Counted from the first letter of the stretch, positions 16,537 through 25,354 are shown. The stretch: 64,000 nucleotides of DNA from Pseudomonadota bacterium (GCA_023417315.1 JAEZFW010000060.1:9477-73476), one strand, 5' to 3'. A program made the numbers and translations. The notes: generated by a model from the letters alone, not told the origin.

Positions 16537-17439
16537 ATGAATCGCAATTCATCTGCACTCACTGAGGTATCGACGTGGCTTTCCTCTGCGTGGGACGGAC
16601 TCGGCCTCATCGTAGTGCTGACGGGTGCAGGCATCTCAGCCGAAAGCGGTATCCCCACCTTTCGCGGTGAAGAAGGCTATTGGCGCATCGGCTCGCGCAA
16701 CTACTTTCCCGAAGAGCTCGCTACGCGCGTCGCGTTCGAGCGAATGCCGGATGAGATCTGGGGTTGGTATCTATATCGTCGCAGCGTCTGTCGGGCCGCG
16801 CAGCCGAATGCGGGTCATCTCGCGCTTGCGCGCCTCGAGCACGAGCTTGCGAGCCGCGGCAATGCGGATCGTTTCCTGCTGATCACTCAGAATGTCGATG
16901 GACTTCATCTGCGCGCTGGGCACACGCTGGAGCGCACGTATCAGATCCATGGCAACATCGATTTCATGCGCGCCGCGCATGATCGCGACGCCAGCATCCA
17001 TCCGTTACCCGTCGAGCTTGGCACACACTGGGAGCGCGGCCAACCTGTCGGCGAGCGTGAACGTGCGCTCCTCGTGTGCCCCGATGGCAGTCCTGCCCGA
17101 CCGCATGTCTTATGGTTTGACGAAAGCTATGACGAAGAGCACTTTCGATTCGATAGCTCCTTGAGTGCGATCGAACGCGCAGCCCTCTTGATCGTTGTAG
17201 GCACCTCTGGTGCCACGAACCTTCCGTCTATGATTGTTCGCCGCGCGGCTCAACGAAGCATACCGTTGCTCGTGATCAACCGTGATGAGAGTCCTTTTGC
17301 GGCACTCGCTAGTGATCTTCCGAACGGGATGTTCGCTCAAGCTCGAGCAGGGGACGTATTGCCCCATCTCGTCGACGTGCTGCTGCGGCGCTGCGCTGCG
17401 GACGTCGATTCCCGAGCACATCCTCAGCGCATCCAGTAG
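16537..17439 (+). CDS. Sir2-family NAD-dependent deacylase lacking the zinc cysteines
   Basis: A 300-residue sirtuin. The NAD-binding and catalytic motifs are intact: GAGISAESGIPTFRG, TQNVDGLH and IHGN with the catalytic His, then the VVGTSGATN motif. The small domain that normally has two CxxC pairs contains only one cysteine (LLVCPDG), so the structural zinc site is absent. NAD-dependent lysine deacylation is inferred; ADP-ribosylation is an alternative. I chose ATG 16537; the open frame to 16405 has no family similarity. The 3' end overlaps the convergent tauE-like gene by 16 bases. Confidence 0.85.
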   Translation: MNRNSSALTEVSTWLSSAWDGLGLIVVLTGAGISAESGIPTFRGEEGYWRIGSRNYFPEELATRVAFERMPDEIWGWYLYRRSVCRAAQPNAGHLALARLEHELASRGNADRFLLITQNVDGLHLRAGHTLERTYQIHGNIDFMRAAHDRDASIHPLPVELGTHWERGQPVGERERALLVCPDGSPARPHVLWFDESYDEEHFRFDSSLSAIERAALLIVVGTSGATNLPSMIVRRAAQRSIPLLVINRDESPFAALASDLPNGMFAQARAGDVLPHLVDVLLRRCAADVDSRAHPQRIQ

Positions 17440-18185
17440 ACGATCGCGATCCCGACACCCACCGCGACCACGATCCAACGCAGCAGCGTTGGGTTGAGCT
17501 TGCTGGCGAGACGCCCGCCGAGTGCGCCGCCCGCGAGCGCACCGAGTGCCATGATCGCGGCGGCGGACCAAAGCACGTAGTCGGACCATAGAAAGAACAG
17601 CACCGCGGCGACGTTTACCGCGAACGCGAGCACTTGTTTCAATGCGTTGAGCCGGTTGAATGTATCGCTGCTAGTCAATCCGAGCACTGCGACGATGAGC
17701 ACACTCATACCTGCGCTGAAGAATCCACCGTAGATCGAAGCGAGTAGGACGGCTGCAACGGTGAGCGCATGGGTCGTCTGCGAATTTTCATGCGCACCCG
17801 CACGGCGCACAACCATCGTTCGAACGGGTTCTTGAATCGCGAGCAAGAGCGCCGCAATCAAGAGCATCCAAGGGACCAGCGCGGTGAACGTGCGCTCACC
17901 TGTGTGCACCAGGATGAGTGCGCCGATCAATCCTCCAAGTGCTGAGACGGGAAGCAGGATCAACGTGCGCCTTCGTTGACCTTCGAGATTGCGAAGTTGC
18001 GCAAGCGTCGCGCCGAAATAGCCAGGACACAAAGCGACCGCGTTCGTGATATTCGCGGTAAGAGGCGGAACGCCGAGGGCGATCAGCACGGGGAAACTGA
18101 TCAAGGTGCCTCCGCCCGCGAGCGCGTTCACAGCTCCGGCGGCAATCGCAGCAAGTCCGGCGATTAGGAGATCAGCCTCGGTCAA
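17424..18185 (-). CDS. TauE/SafE-family membrane exporter
   Basis: A 253-residue polytopic protein with about eight membrane helices. The two family half-repeats are visible: the N-terminal AGAVNALAGGGTLISFPVLIALGVPPLTAN and the second-half motif YGGFFSAGMSVLIVAVLG. The family moves sulphite, sulphoacetate or other organosulphur anions out of the cell, but substrates are not predictable from sequence. It overlaps the end of the sirtuin gene by 16 bases in convergent orientation. Confidence 0.88.
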   Translation of the reverse strand: MTEADLLIAGLAAIAAGAVNALAGGGTLISFPVLIALGVPPLTANITNAVALCPGYFGATLAQLRNLEGQRRRTLILLPVSALGGLIGALILVHTGERTFTALVPWMLLIAALLLAIQEPVRTMVVRRAGAHENSQTTHALTVAAVLLASIYGGFFSAGMSVLIVAVLGLTSSDTFNRLNALKQVLAFAVNVAAVLFFLWSDYVLWSAAAIMALGALAGGALGGRLASKLNPTLLRWIVVAVGVGIAIVYWMR

Positions 18186-18345
18186 GGGGTGGCTTGCGCT
18201 TGAGCTTCTGGGAAGCTCGCACTCTGTCTGACAAACGTGCGCCAGTCAAAACGCACATCGCCGTCAGCTCACTCCAGGTGAGGCTTCCTCGGGTTGCTCT
18301 TGATGGCCGGCTCTTCGACAATCCTCGTTTAACTGCCGCACTCCC

Positions 18346-19461
18346 ATGTCCGCCAAGAAAGCTCTGCAGATCTCCGCCCGCCCTCGCGCCTTACGCTCGA
18401 CGCTCGAGCAGGAACGGTTCAGTTTCCTGCTGAGCGAAATCGACAAGGTTCGACGTGCGGAAAGTCAGCTCGAAGCAAGTCTCTTGAAGTTCCGACAGGA
18501 TCACACCGAGAAGCTCGCGCCGCTTCGCACCGCTCTGCGCACCGCTTGCCGAGAATCAGTGTTCGCGCTCGATCGTCTGCTCGACCAACCCGGCTGGTCG
18601 AGGCTGGATCGAGCGGCCCTGGAAGATATGTTACGCGCAACGGCCGAAGTGCTTCTCGAGTCGAATGCAGCCGATCAGGAGATCAAGGCCATCTTCGATA
18701 AGCATAATAAAGTGGCATTCGACGCCCTCCAGGAGGAACACCTCGAACGTATGAAGAACCATGCGGAAGAGATGGGGTTCGACTTGGGAGATAGCGAAGA
18801 TATCCGCAGCGAAGACGATCTAATGCAGCGAATGTATGAGGAGATGGCTGCCCGCGAGGCTGCAGAAGAGGAATCGTCGGAGCACGACCGCGGCCATCGT
18901 CACAGCCGGCGCAAGACCGCCGGACATGGCTCCCGCGACGACAGCGCGAAGTTGGCGAAACAAACGCTGCGTGAGCTGTATCGTAAGCTAGCAAGCGCTG
19001 TACACCCGGACCGAGAGCCGGACCCACGTCGTCGCGAAGAGAAGAATCTGCTGATGCAGAAGATCAACCAGGCGTACGCCTCGAACGATCTCATGGCGCT
19101 CTTCGAGGCTCAGATGCAAGTCGAACAGATCGACGCTACGCAGATCGGCCGCCTGGGTGCGGCGCGACTCAAGCAGTACAACAAGCTCTTGGCAGAGCAG
19201 CTCGCTGCGCTCAAAGGGAAGCTGAAGAATATGGAGGTGGCCTTCTGCATGGATCTGGGCTTACCGAGCTTCAGTGGCGTCACGCCCGCAAAACTCAGCC
19301 GAGTCATCCGAGAACAAGCTCGTGCCATGCGCGCCGAGATCACACGGCAGCAACGATTGTTGGACCTGCTCGCAAGCAAGACTTCTATCAAGCGCTGGTT
19401 GAAGCAACAGCGCCAATTCGCTCGAGGCGATATCGATCTCGATGACCCGGAATGGTCGTGA
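18346..19461 (+). CDS. J-domain protein with long coiled-coil N-terminus
   Basis: A 371-residue soluble protein. Residues 1-170 are mostly charged helix, probably coiled coil; 175-210 is a Glu/His/Arg-rich linker; residues about 205-255 form a J-domain with YRKLASAVHPDRE, giving the HPD motif that stimulates the DnaK ATPase. No Gly/Phe region or zinc finger follows; instead there is a further helical region (260-371). It is therefore a class III DnaJ-like co-chaperone with unknown client. The stop overlaps the next gene by 10 bases. Confidence 0.85.
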   Translation: MSAKKALQISARPRALRSTLEQERFSFLLSEIDKVRRAESQLEASLLKFRQDHTEKLAPLRTALRTACRESVFALDRLLDQPGWSRLDRAALEDMLRATAEVLLESNAADQEIKAIFDKHNKVAFDALQEEHLERMKNHAEEMGFDLGDSEDIRSEDDLMQRMYEEMAAREAAEEESSEHDRGHRHSRRKTAGHGSRDDSAKLAKQTLRELYRKLASAVHPDREPDPRRREEKNLLMQKINQAYASNDLMALFEAQMQVEQIDATQIGRLGAARLKQYNKLLAEQLAALKGKLKNMEVAFCMDLGLPSFSGVTPAKLSRVIREQARAMRAEITRQQRLLDLLASKTSIKRWLKQQRQFARGDIDLDDPEWS

Positions 19462-20204
19462 TGCTTGCCGCGAGAGCGATTCTCAGGAGACTTTTGCAGA
19501 CCCTTGCGCGATCGTGCATCTGCGTGATCGCTCTCGCCTGCGCTAGCTGCGTACATCGCGATGCTGGCACACCGAACGTCGCGCTCGCGGGCGCCGAGCT
19601 CCTGTGGCAGGACGATTTCCAAGACTTGTCTCAATGGATCCTCGAGCTCGAGAAACCTGGGTCCGTTCGCGCAATGGATGGTGCGCTCGACATCGATGTG
19701 CCCGCGGGCGCGACGCTCTGGTTCAAACATGAGCTCGCCGCTCCCGTAGCGATCTCGTTTGCGGCAACCGCTATCGACGCAGGCGGTCCGAACGATCGCG
19801 TGAGCGACATCAACGTGTTCTGGATGGCTCGCAATTCCGACGGTACGAACCTCTTAACGAGACGCCGCCACGGCGCATTCGCAGAGTACAACGACCTGCT
19901 CACGTACTACGTTGGGTTGGGTGGAAACTGGAACACGACGACCCGATTTCGGCGCTACATCGGCGATCGAGAGCTGCGTCCGCTGCGGCCGGAACACGAT
20001 CTGTCCTCACCGGACGTACTGCTCCGAGCCAATCACACGCAGAACATCACCTTGATTACCGACGGGAAGCGGGTTGAATATTGGCGCGATGGCGTCCGGG
20101 TGTTTCAGTTCCACGATGCCGAACCCTATGGCCGAGGCCATTTCGCGATCCGAACGACCCGCAGCCATCTGCGCATCGAAGGCTTCAGGATTCATCGACT
20201 CTAG
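19452..20204 (+). CDS. Lipoprotein with DUF6250-like sandwich domain
   Basis: A 250-residue predicted lipoprotein; the signal ends at ALACASC, a plausible lipobox. The body is a beta-sandwich: WQDDFQDLSQWILELEKPG, DVPAGATLWFKHEL, WMARNSDGT, YVGLGGNWNTTTRFRRY and GRGHFAIRTTRSHLRIEGFRI. This matches what I know as DUF6250, common near polysaccharide-degradation genes and similar in fold to laminin-G/lyase-associated modules. The start overlaps the J-domain gene by 10 bases. Substrate unknown; carbohydrate binding is an inference. Confidence 0.75.
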   Translation: MVVMLAARAILRRLLQTLARSCICVIALACASCVHRDAGTPNVALAGAELLWQDDFQDLSQWILELEKPGSVRAMDGALDIDVPAGATLWFKHELAAPVAISFAATAIDAGGPNDRVSDINVFWMARNSDGTNLLTRRRHGAFAEYNDLLTYYVGLGGNWNTTTRFRRYIGDRELRPLRPEHDLSSPDVLLRANHTQNITLITDGKRVEYWRDGVRVFQFHDAEPYGRGHFAIRTTRSHLRIEGFRIHRL

Positions 20205-20280
20205 TCGACCACGACGATCTCGACCATCGGCGCTCAACACTTTGCGACGGTACGAACTTCCGCTTTCGAGTCCTCGAGCC

Positions 20281-21831
20281 TTGCGCCGCCTGGCGATCGC
20301 ATTCGCGTTCGCCGTTCTCGCTCAGAGCGCGCAAGCGCAGGACGCAGCGGCGACGGGAGCGCACAAGTCGATCGAGCAGATTCTGCCCGTGGTCGACCAA
20401 TTCTGCGGCGCCTGTCATGCGGTTCCGCGTCCTGACGTGCTGCCGAAGAGAAGTTGGCCCGCCGTGATCAAGACGATGGCGGAGATCTCGCAGCAACGCC
20501 TCGGGCGCGTGCCGATCACCGAGAGCCAGCTCAAAGATATCATCGCGTTCTATTACGGCAGCGGTCCCGAAGAGCTTCCAGTCTTACCGCCCATCCCGGA
20601 CTCGTCAGTGCAGTTCGTGGCGCGGACGATCGGCACTTCATCGCGACTGCCATACGTCACGAACGTAAGCGCCGCCAGATTGACGAAGGGCGCCGATATC
20701 GAGCTCCTCGTTTGCGATGGAGATGCGAAGCAACTCGTTCTGATGACGGCTCGACGCGGCAGGTGGCGGGAAACTCCGATCGCGGAGCTCGAAATTCCTG
20801 TTCGCACGCACGTGATCGATATCGACGGTGACGGCGATGCGGACATCCTGGCCGCAGACCTGGGCGAGTTCCCGCCTCTGGATGCGCTCGCCGGAAAGCT
20901 CTATGTGCTTCGACAAGTCGCTCCGGGCCAATTCAACAAAGAGCTCGTACAAGACGGACTTGGCCGAGTGAGCGATGCGCGCGCCCTGGATATCGACGGC
21001 GATGGCGATTTCGATCTCGCTGTTGCGGTCTTCGGAGGCGGCGATGTGGGCGAAGTGTTCTGGCTCGAGAACGTCGGTACGAATGCAGTGCCCAAGTACG
21101 AAAGGCGCCCGCTAGTGAGCGTTGCAGGTGCCATCAATATCTCGCCCGCGGATCTGAACGGCGATGGAAGAATGGATCTTGTCTCGCTCATTGCCCAGGA
21201 ACACGAAATGATCGTGGCCTTCGTCAACCGAGGCGACGGAGCGTTCGACAAAGGTGTAATCGCTCGAGCTCCGCACCCGATGTATGGGTCGACGAGTCTG
21301 TCGACAGTCGATCTCGACGGCGACAAGGACATCGACATCCTGTTCACGAATGGCGATGCATTCGATGCGCAAACCGATCCCAAGCCCTATCACGGGGTCC
21401 AGTGGCTCGAGAACAAGGGACAGCTCAAGTTCGAGTTCCACGACATCGGGCGCTTCTACGGTGCCTCGCATGCAGCGGCAGGCGACGTCGATGGCGACGG
21501 CGATTTGGATGTGGTCGCGAGCAGCTGGATCAGCTTCTGGAACGACCCGCAGCGGCACGCCCTCGTCTGGTACGAGAACGATGGCAAGCAGCGATTCACG
21601 GCACACGGTATCGCGAACCGGCCGGCAGGTCTCACGTCGCTAGAGTTGATCGACGTCAACGGCGATGGCGCACTCGACATCGTCACAAGCGCACTCAGAA
21701 TGGATTTGCTGCTCGGCAAGCTAGGCTATAACTACAAAGCCAGCAGACTCTTTCCCGCTCGAGCCAAAGACGATGAGCGACTCCCCAGAGTCGTCGTCTT
21801 CGAGAACCTAGCAAGCCGCAAAGGTCGGTAG
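20281..21831 (+). CDS. Secreted cytochrome c / FG-GAP repeat fusion protein
   Basis: About 516 residues. A signal peptide (LAIAFAFAVLAQSAQA) is followed by one c-type heme motif, FCGACHAV, in a short cytochrome-like domain (residues 20-95). The rest is a beta-propeller of FG-GAP/VCBS repeats, each with a calcium-binding loop: DIDGDGDAD, DIDGDGDFD, DLNGDGRMD, DLDGDKDID, DVDGDGDLD and DVNGDGALD. The protein is expected in the periplasm or on the surface. Start uncertain: no ATG fits; TTG 20281 gives a clean signal peptide, TTG 20242 adds 13 residues, and the frame is open to 20074 inside the previous gene. Axial heme ligand not identified. Confidence 0.82.
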   Translation: MRRLAIAFAFAVLAQSAQAQDAAATGAHKSIEQILPVVDQFCGACHAVPRPDVLPKRSWPAVIKTMAEISQQRLGRVPITESQLKDIIAFYYGSGPEELPVLPPIPDSSVQFVARTIGTSSRLPYVTNVSAARLTKGADIELLVCDGDAKQLVLMTARRGRWRETPIAELEIPVRTHVIDIDGDGDADILAADLGEFPPLDALAGKLYVLRQVAPGQFNKELVQDGLGRVSDARALDIDGDGDFDLAVAVFGGGDVGEVFWLENVGTNAVPKYERRPLVSVAGAINISPADLNGDGRMDLVSLIAQEHEMIVAFVNRGDGAFDKGVIARAPHPMYGSTSLSTVDLDGDKDIDILFTNGDAFDAQTDPKPYHGVQWLENKGQLKFEFHDIGRFYGASHAAAGDVDGDGDLDVVASSWISFWNDPQRHALVWYENDGKQRFTAHGIANRPAGLTSLELIDVNGDGALDIVTSALRMDLLLGKLGYNYKASRLFPARAKDDERLPRVVVFENLASRKGR

Positions 21832-21921
21832 TTGGCCTCGACCCGAAACGTGTCGGAGTAGATTCCGATCTACGTACGCGCCGGGGTTATAGGTCGAGTT
21901 GCACCCGGACCCTAGAACTCT

Positions 21922-22028
21922 CTCGCGGCGGGCGCGGCGACCGCGGCGCCAAGAAGCAGGCGGGTCAGCACTTCTTCAACGCACATCTCTTCCTCCGCGG
22001 TCGCCGCGGTCGCCGCGTTCGCCGCGAG
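21922..22028. repeat. GC-rich inverted repeat of CGCGGCGAC units
   Basis: The left arm (21922-21948) pairs with 22002-22028 over 27 bases with two mismatches. The unit is about 9 bases (CGCGGCGAC). It sits between the stops of the convergent FG-GAP and TIM-barrel genes and is the longest arm of this kind in the window. Confidence 0.8.
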
Positions 22029-22082
22029 AATCTTTCTGCGCAGGTCGAAATGCATCCCGACCCGATGCGATCCCCTGAGGTT

Positions 22083-22979
22083 TCAGATGTTCTTCCGCAC
22101 GTGCTCCAGCATCCAGTCGACTATTTTTTCGTGATCGACTTTCTGATGTTCTCGACTCCATTGCTCGACGGAGTACACCCCCTTGAACCCCGCCCGCTCG
22201 GCGAGCTGCACGCAGCGGTCGAAATCGTACGAGACGTGCTCCATGCGCTCGTTGAACTCGACTGTTTTCGCCGAGACGAGATACGCGTACGGGAGAATCT
22301 TCTCCAGCGCTTGCCACATCTCCTCAGCGGGATAGTTCCCGAAATCAGGCAGCGTGAAGACGTTGTCTGGCCCTGCTTCGCGCCGAATCCGCAGATGGAT
22401 ATCCGGATCCATCTCCAGGCCGAAGTGATTCTCGATGAGCAGCGGCAATCCCTTCGACTTGCAGTAGTCGTTCACTTCCTTCATCGATGCGATGCTCTTC
22501 GTCACGGAGCCATCGGACCGACCGGGATTGATACGCACGGCACGGCTCCGGAGCATGGCAGCCGCGTCGACCCACCGACGCACGAGCTTCAAACTTCGCT
22601 GACGCTCGTCTTCGTTCGTGCTGGCAAGATCGTACTCATCGTCCGCCTGCACGTTGATCACCTGCGCGCCTGCCGCTTCGATGCTCGCGCGCAACGCTTC
22701 CAAGTACGGCAGCTCGAGCGACTCGAAATGATGACCCCAGAGCTCCAGGTTCCGAACGTTGAATCGATCGCGGTAGTACTCAGGCACGCTCCGAAGCGTA
22801 AGCTCATCCGCGATGTCGCCGAGCTCCTTGGGTGCGGTCTGCCTGAAGCGATGACGGAACGTCACCGTAGACATGGCTAAGCGAGCGTCAGCATCGGCTC
22901 GCGGGCGCGCGGCGCTGCCCCCGACGTAGGCGCAAATCAACAGGCCCGAAGTTCGAACGAGAAAAGTGCGTCGCTGCAT
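22083..22979 (-). CDS. Secreted sugar phosphate isomerase/epimerase-like TIM barrel
   Basis: A 298-residue protein with an N-terminal signal (QRRTFLVRTSGLLICAYVGG; Tat-like RRTFL but weak). The body is an AP-endonuclease-2/xylose-isomerase-like TIM barrel: NLELWGHHF, QVINVQADDEY, AVRINPG, LPLLIENHFG and FTLPDFGNY follow the metal-binding strand order (Glu, Asp, His, Glu), ending in GVYSVEQWS. Families with this layout isomerise or epimerise sugars; the exported form often serves carbohydrate or inositol catabolism. Substrate unknown. It lies 39 bases downstream of the halogenase gene in the same direction, so they may be cotranscribed. Confidence 0.8.
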   Translation of the reverse strand: MQRRTFLVRTSGLLICAYVGGSAARPRADADARLAMSTVTFRHRFRQTAPKELGDIADELTLRSVPEYYRDRFNVRNLELWGHHFESLELPYLEALRASIEAAGAQVINVQADDEYDLASTNEDERQRSLKLVRRWVDAAAMLRSRAVRINPGRSDGSVTKSIASMKEVNDYCKSKGLPLLIENHFGLEMDPDIHLRIRREAGPDNVFTLPDFGNYPAEEMWQALEKILPYAYLVSAKTVEFNERMEHVSYDFDRCVQLAERAGFKGVYSVEQWSREHQKVDHEKIVDWMLEHVRKNI

Positions 22980-23018
22980 GCGTTTCCACGGGATGTGCGA
23001 TGTCGATGCGGTTGGATT

Positions 23019-24539
23019 TTATCCAGCCAGATTCCAGGTCTCGCGGCTTGCCCCGCAGTACTGCTTGACGAAATCGGCGTGGCGCGGAAGCCCGCTCACA
23101 ATCTCTGCCACTCTCGCATGGTACTTGCGCATGTAGTCCTTGAGTTGTCGATCGTCGAGGCTCACGAATCGATGATAGGTCTGCGGCTCGATGTCTTGTC
23201 CCATCAGGATGGAAATCCACGAGTCGACTGTGAAGAGCTCTCCATCTCGTTGATAGAGGTGCGCACCTTGCCGGAAGAGCTCCACACGTTCACGCAGAGA
23301 GTCGGGGATCTGTATCTCGCGACATTCCTTCCAGAACGGCGAATCATCGCGCGTGTTGTAGTGATAGTGCATGCACACGAAATCGCGAATGCGCTCGATC
23401 TCGTATTGTGACGCCTCGTTGTAATGGTCGACGATCGGCTGCGTGACCCCTTGAAAGGGGAACAATCGCAACAGCCGTGTGACCGCGGTCGTGATCAGGT
23501 GGATACTGGTCGACTCGAGCGGCTCAATGAAGCCACCCGCAAGGCCGATTGCGATGACGTTCTTATTCCATGTCTTGCGCCTGCGTCCTGCCTTGATGCG
23601 AATCAACCAGGGATCCTTCACTGGCGTGCCACCCGACTCCGTGATGAGGCGGTGACGTGCTTCGTCGGCGGACATGTGGCGACTGCAAAACACAACGCCA
23701 TTGCCGACGCGATGCTGTACCGGAATGTTCCAGCGCCACCCAGCGGTATGCGCATAGCATGCCGTGTAGGGTTGGGCAGGCGTATCGACGATCGTTTGGA
23801 ACGCAACCGCGCTATCGCATGGCAGATAGCTCGACCAATCCTCGTATCCGGTCTGCAGAGTTCCTTCGATGAGTAGTGCGCGAAATCCAGTGCAGTCCAC
23901 GAAAAAATCGCCCTCGAGGATGCGCCCATCCTCGAGCTCGAGCGCGGTGACGAAACCATCCTCGCTGCGCGTACGCACGTTCTTGATCTTACCTTCTGTA
24001 CGCTTGACGCCGCGCTTCTCCGCAAGCTTGCGCATATAGCGCGCATAGAGGGCCGCGTCGAAATGATAAGCGTAGTTGATGCGAGGATCCTCGCGCAGCG
24101 CGAAGCGTCCTTTCACCGCAGCGAGCCACTCGAAACAGTACTCTCCGAGCGGCACCTTGTGCCCCTGCGCGCGCGCATGCAGCCAGAAGTGATAAAAGTC
24201 GGCCATCCAAGTGGATTGCCCATAACGGCCGAACGGGTGGAGATAGCGGCTGCCGAGGCGACCCCAATCCTCGAACCAGATCGCCACTTTGAATGTCGCC
24301 GCGCACTCGCGCATGAACTCGCGCTCGTCGATCCCAAGTAAGCGATGGAACGTCACGATCGGCGGCACCGTCGACTCGCCGACGCCCACCGTGCCGATCT
24401 CTTCGGATTCCACGAGACTGATATCGAGCAGCGGACCGAATTGCTGTGACAGCGCCATCGCGGTGGTCCAACCGGCGGTTCCGCCGCCCGCAATCACGAC
24501 TTTCTTGACGGCTCCGGCCGGTGCCGAATGGTTCTGCAT
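23019..24539 (-). CDS. Flavin-dependent (tryptophan-type) halogenase
   Basis: A 506-residue FADH2-dependent halogenase. All diagnostic parts are present: the dinucleotide motif GGGTAGWTTA (residues 18-27), the halogenase-specific GWRWNIP (WxWxIP), the catalytic Lys at residue 84 in ATFKVAIWF (Lys79 of PrnA), and GGFIEPLESTSIH with the paired Glu. It therefore looks functional for halide oxidation and, with a flavin reductase, halogenation of an aromatic substrate. No reductase or secondary-metabolite cluster is adjacent, so the substrate is unknown; stand-alone members near TonB receptors act on indole or free aromatic compounds. ATG 24539 is used. Confidence 0.9.
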   Translation of the reverse strand: MQNHSAPAGAVKKVVIAGGGTAGWTTAMALSQQFGPLLDISLVESEEIGTVGVGESTVPPIVTFHRLLGIDEREFMRECAATFKVAIWFEDWGRLGSRYLHPFGRYGQSTWMADFYHFWLHARAQGHKVPLGEYCFEWLAAVKGRFALREDPRINYAYHFDAALYARYMRKLAEKRGVKRTEGKIKNVRTRSEDGFVTALELEDGRILEGDFFVDCTGFRALLIEGTLQTGYEDWSSYLPCDSAVAFQTIVDTPAQPYTACYAHTAGWRWNIPVQHRVGNGVVFCSRHMSADEARHRLITESGGTPVKDPWLIRIKAGRRRKTWNKNVIAIGLAGGFIEPLESTSIHLITTAVTRLLRLFPFQGVTQPIVDHYNEASQYEIERIRDFVCMHYHYNTRDDSPFWKECREIQIPDSLRERVELFRQGAHLYQRDGELFTVDSWISILMGQDIEPQTYHRFVSLDDRQLKDYMRKYHARVAEIVSGLPRHADFVKQYCGASRETWNLAG

Positions 24540-24650
24540 GCTCTACCCCGCGGTCGTTCTTATGTGCGCGCCTAGAATAACTGGTGCCGGACCGTGTTGG
24601 GGAGCGTTATCGGATACCTGCGGGCTCCATCAGTGATCGTGATTCGAGAT

Positions 24651-24679
24651 AACCCATCCGAGCCGTGCTCGGATGGGTT
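24651..24679 (-). terminator. Hairpin 3' of the hemerythrin gene
   Basis: AACCCATCCGAG (24651-24662) and CTCGGATGGGTT (24668-24679) form a perfect 12-bp stem with a 5-base loop, 25 bases after the hemerythrin stop. The T-rich tail on the minus strand is weak (TTATCTC), so it may need help from Rho. Confidence 0.6.
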
Positions 24680-24703
24680 TGTGTGCGCGGAGAGAATGCG
24701 CTT

Positions 24704-25354
24704 CTACATCAATCGTGTGGGCCGATTGAATCCGCTGCGACGAGCCTCGTCCGCCTGAGCGTGCTTTCCGCGCGAGAACAACATAGCTCCGAGAGCAACC
24801 GCACCGGCAGTCAACAGTGCAGCTCCCGTGGCCGTGCCCACCGGGAACGAGCGAGCGGTGCTTGCCGCGATCTCGCCTGCATATGGCTTGATGAGCTCCA
24901 TTCGCCGGCGCGTCATCTCAGCACCGAGCCGCGCGAGATCATCGCGCAGCAGGCGCTCCGCAGCCGGGAGCAGTTTAGTTTCTTCATCCGCCACGTGATG
25001 AATGACGATCCGCATGAGCGACATGAACTTGTCATCGAAGGCATCATCGATCTGCTCTACGTTTGCGCATCGCTCGCGCAGCTCGCCCATCAGCTCGCGC
25101 ATCTGTTGATGCTCGGGCTCGCTCTTCTCGAGCACTTCATCGCCGGAGAGCACGTTGCGAAGCGCCGGGTAAAAAATCTCCTCTTCGAGCTGAGCATGTA
25201 CTTGCAGCGCAATGCAAGCATTCGTAACGAGCGCGCGCTTTTTGCTGACGGGTGTGTCCGCCTTGTAGCGATGAAAGACGGCGAGCACGTGCGTGTGATC
25301 CATGCGGATCATCGTTGTGATGCTCGGAGTCATGCGGCTCACTGTGGCGTTCAT
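24704..25354 (-). CDS. Hemerythrin HHE-domain protein with C-terminal membrane segment
   Basis: A 216-residue protein with an N-terminal four-helix hemerythrin domain. Iron ligands appear as DHTH (19-22), HAQLEEEIFYP, EHQQM and HHVADEETKLLP, so the diiron site is complete. Residues about 180-195 (ATGAALLTAGAVALGAMLF) look like a membrane helix, which would anchor the domain at the inner face. Such proteins sense or scavenge O2, NO or iron. It is monocistronic, with a hairpin terminator after the stop. ATG 25354 is used; alternative Met residues lie at 8 and 15. Confidence 0.85.
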   Translation of the reverse strand: MNATVSRMTPSITTMIRMDHTHVLAVFHRYKADTPVSKKRALVTNACIALQVHAQLEEEIFYPALRNVLSGDEVLEKSEPEHQQMRELMGELRERCANVEQIDDAFDDKFMSLMRIVIHHVADEETKLLPAAERLLRDDLARLGAEMTRRRMELIKPYAGEIAASTARSFPVGTATGAALLTAGAVALGAMLFSRGKHAQADEARRSGFNRPTRLM

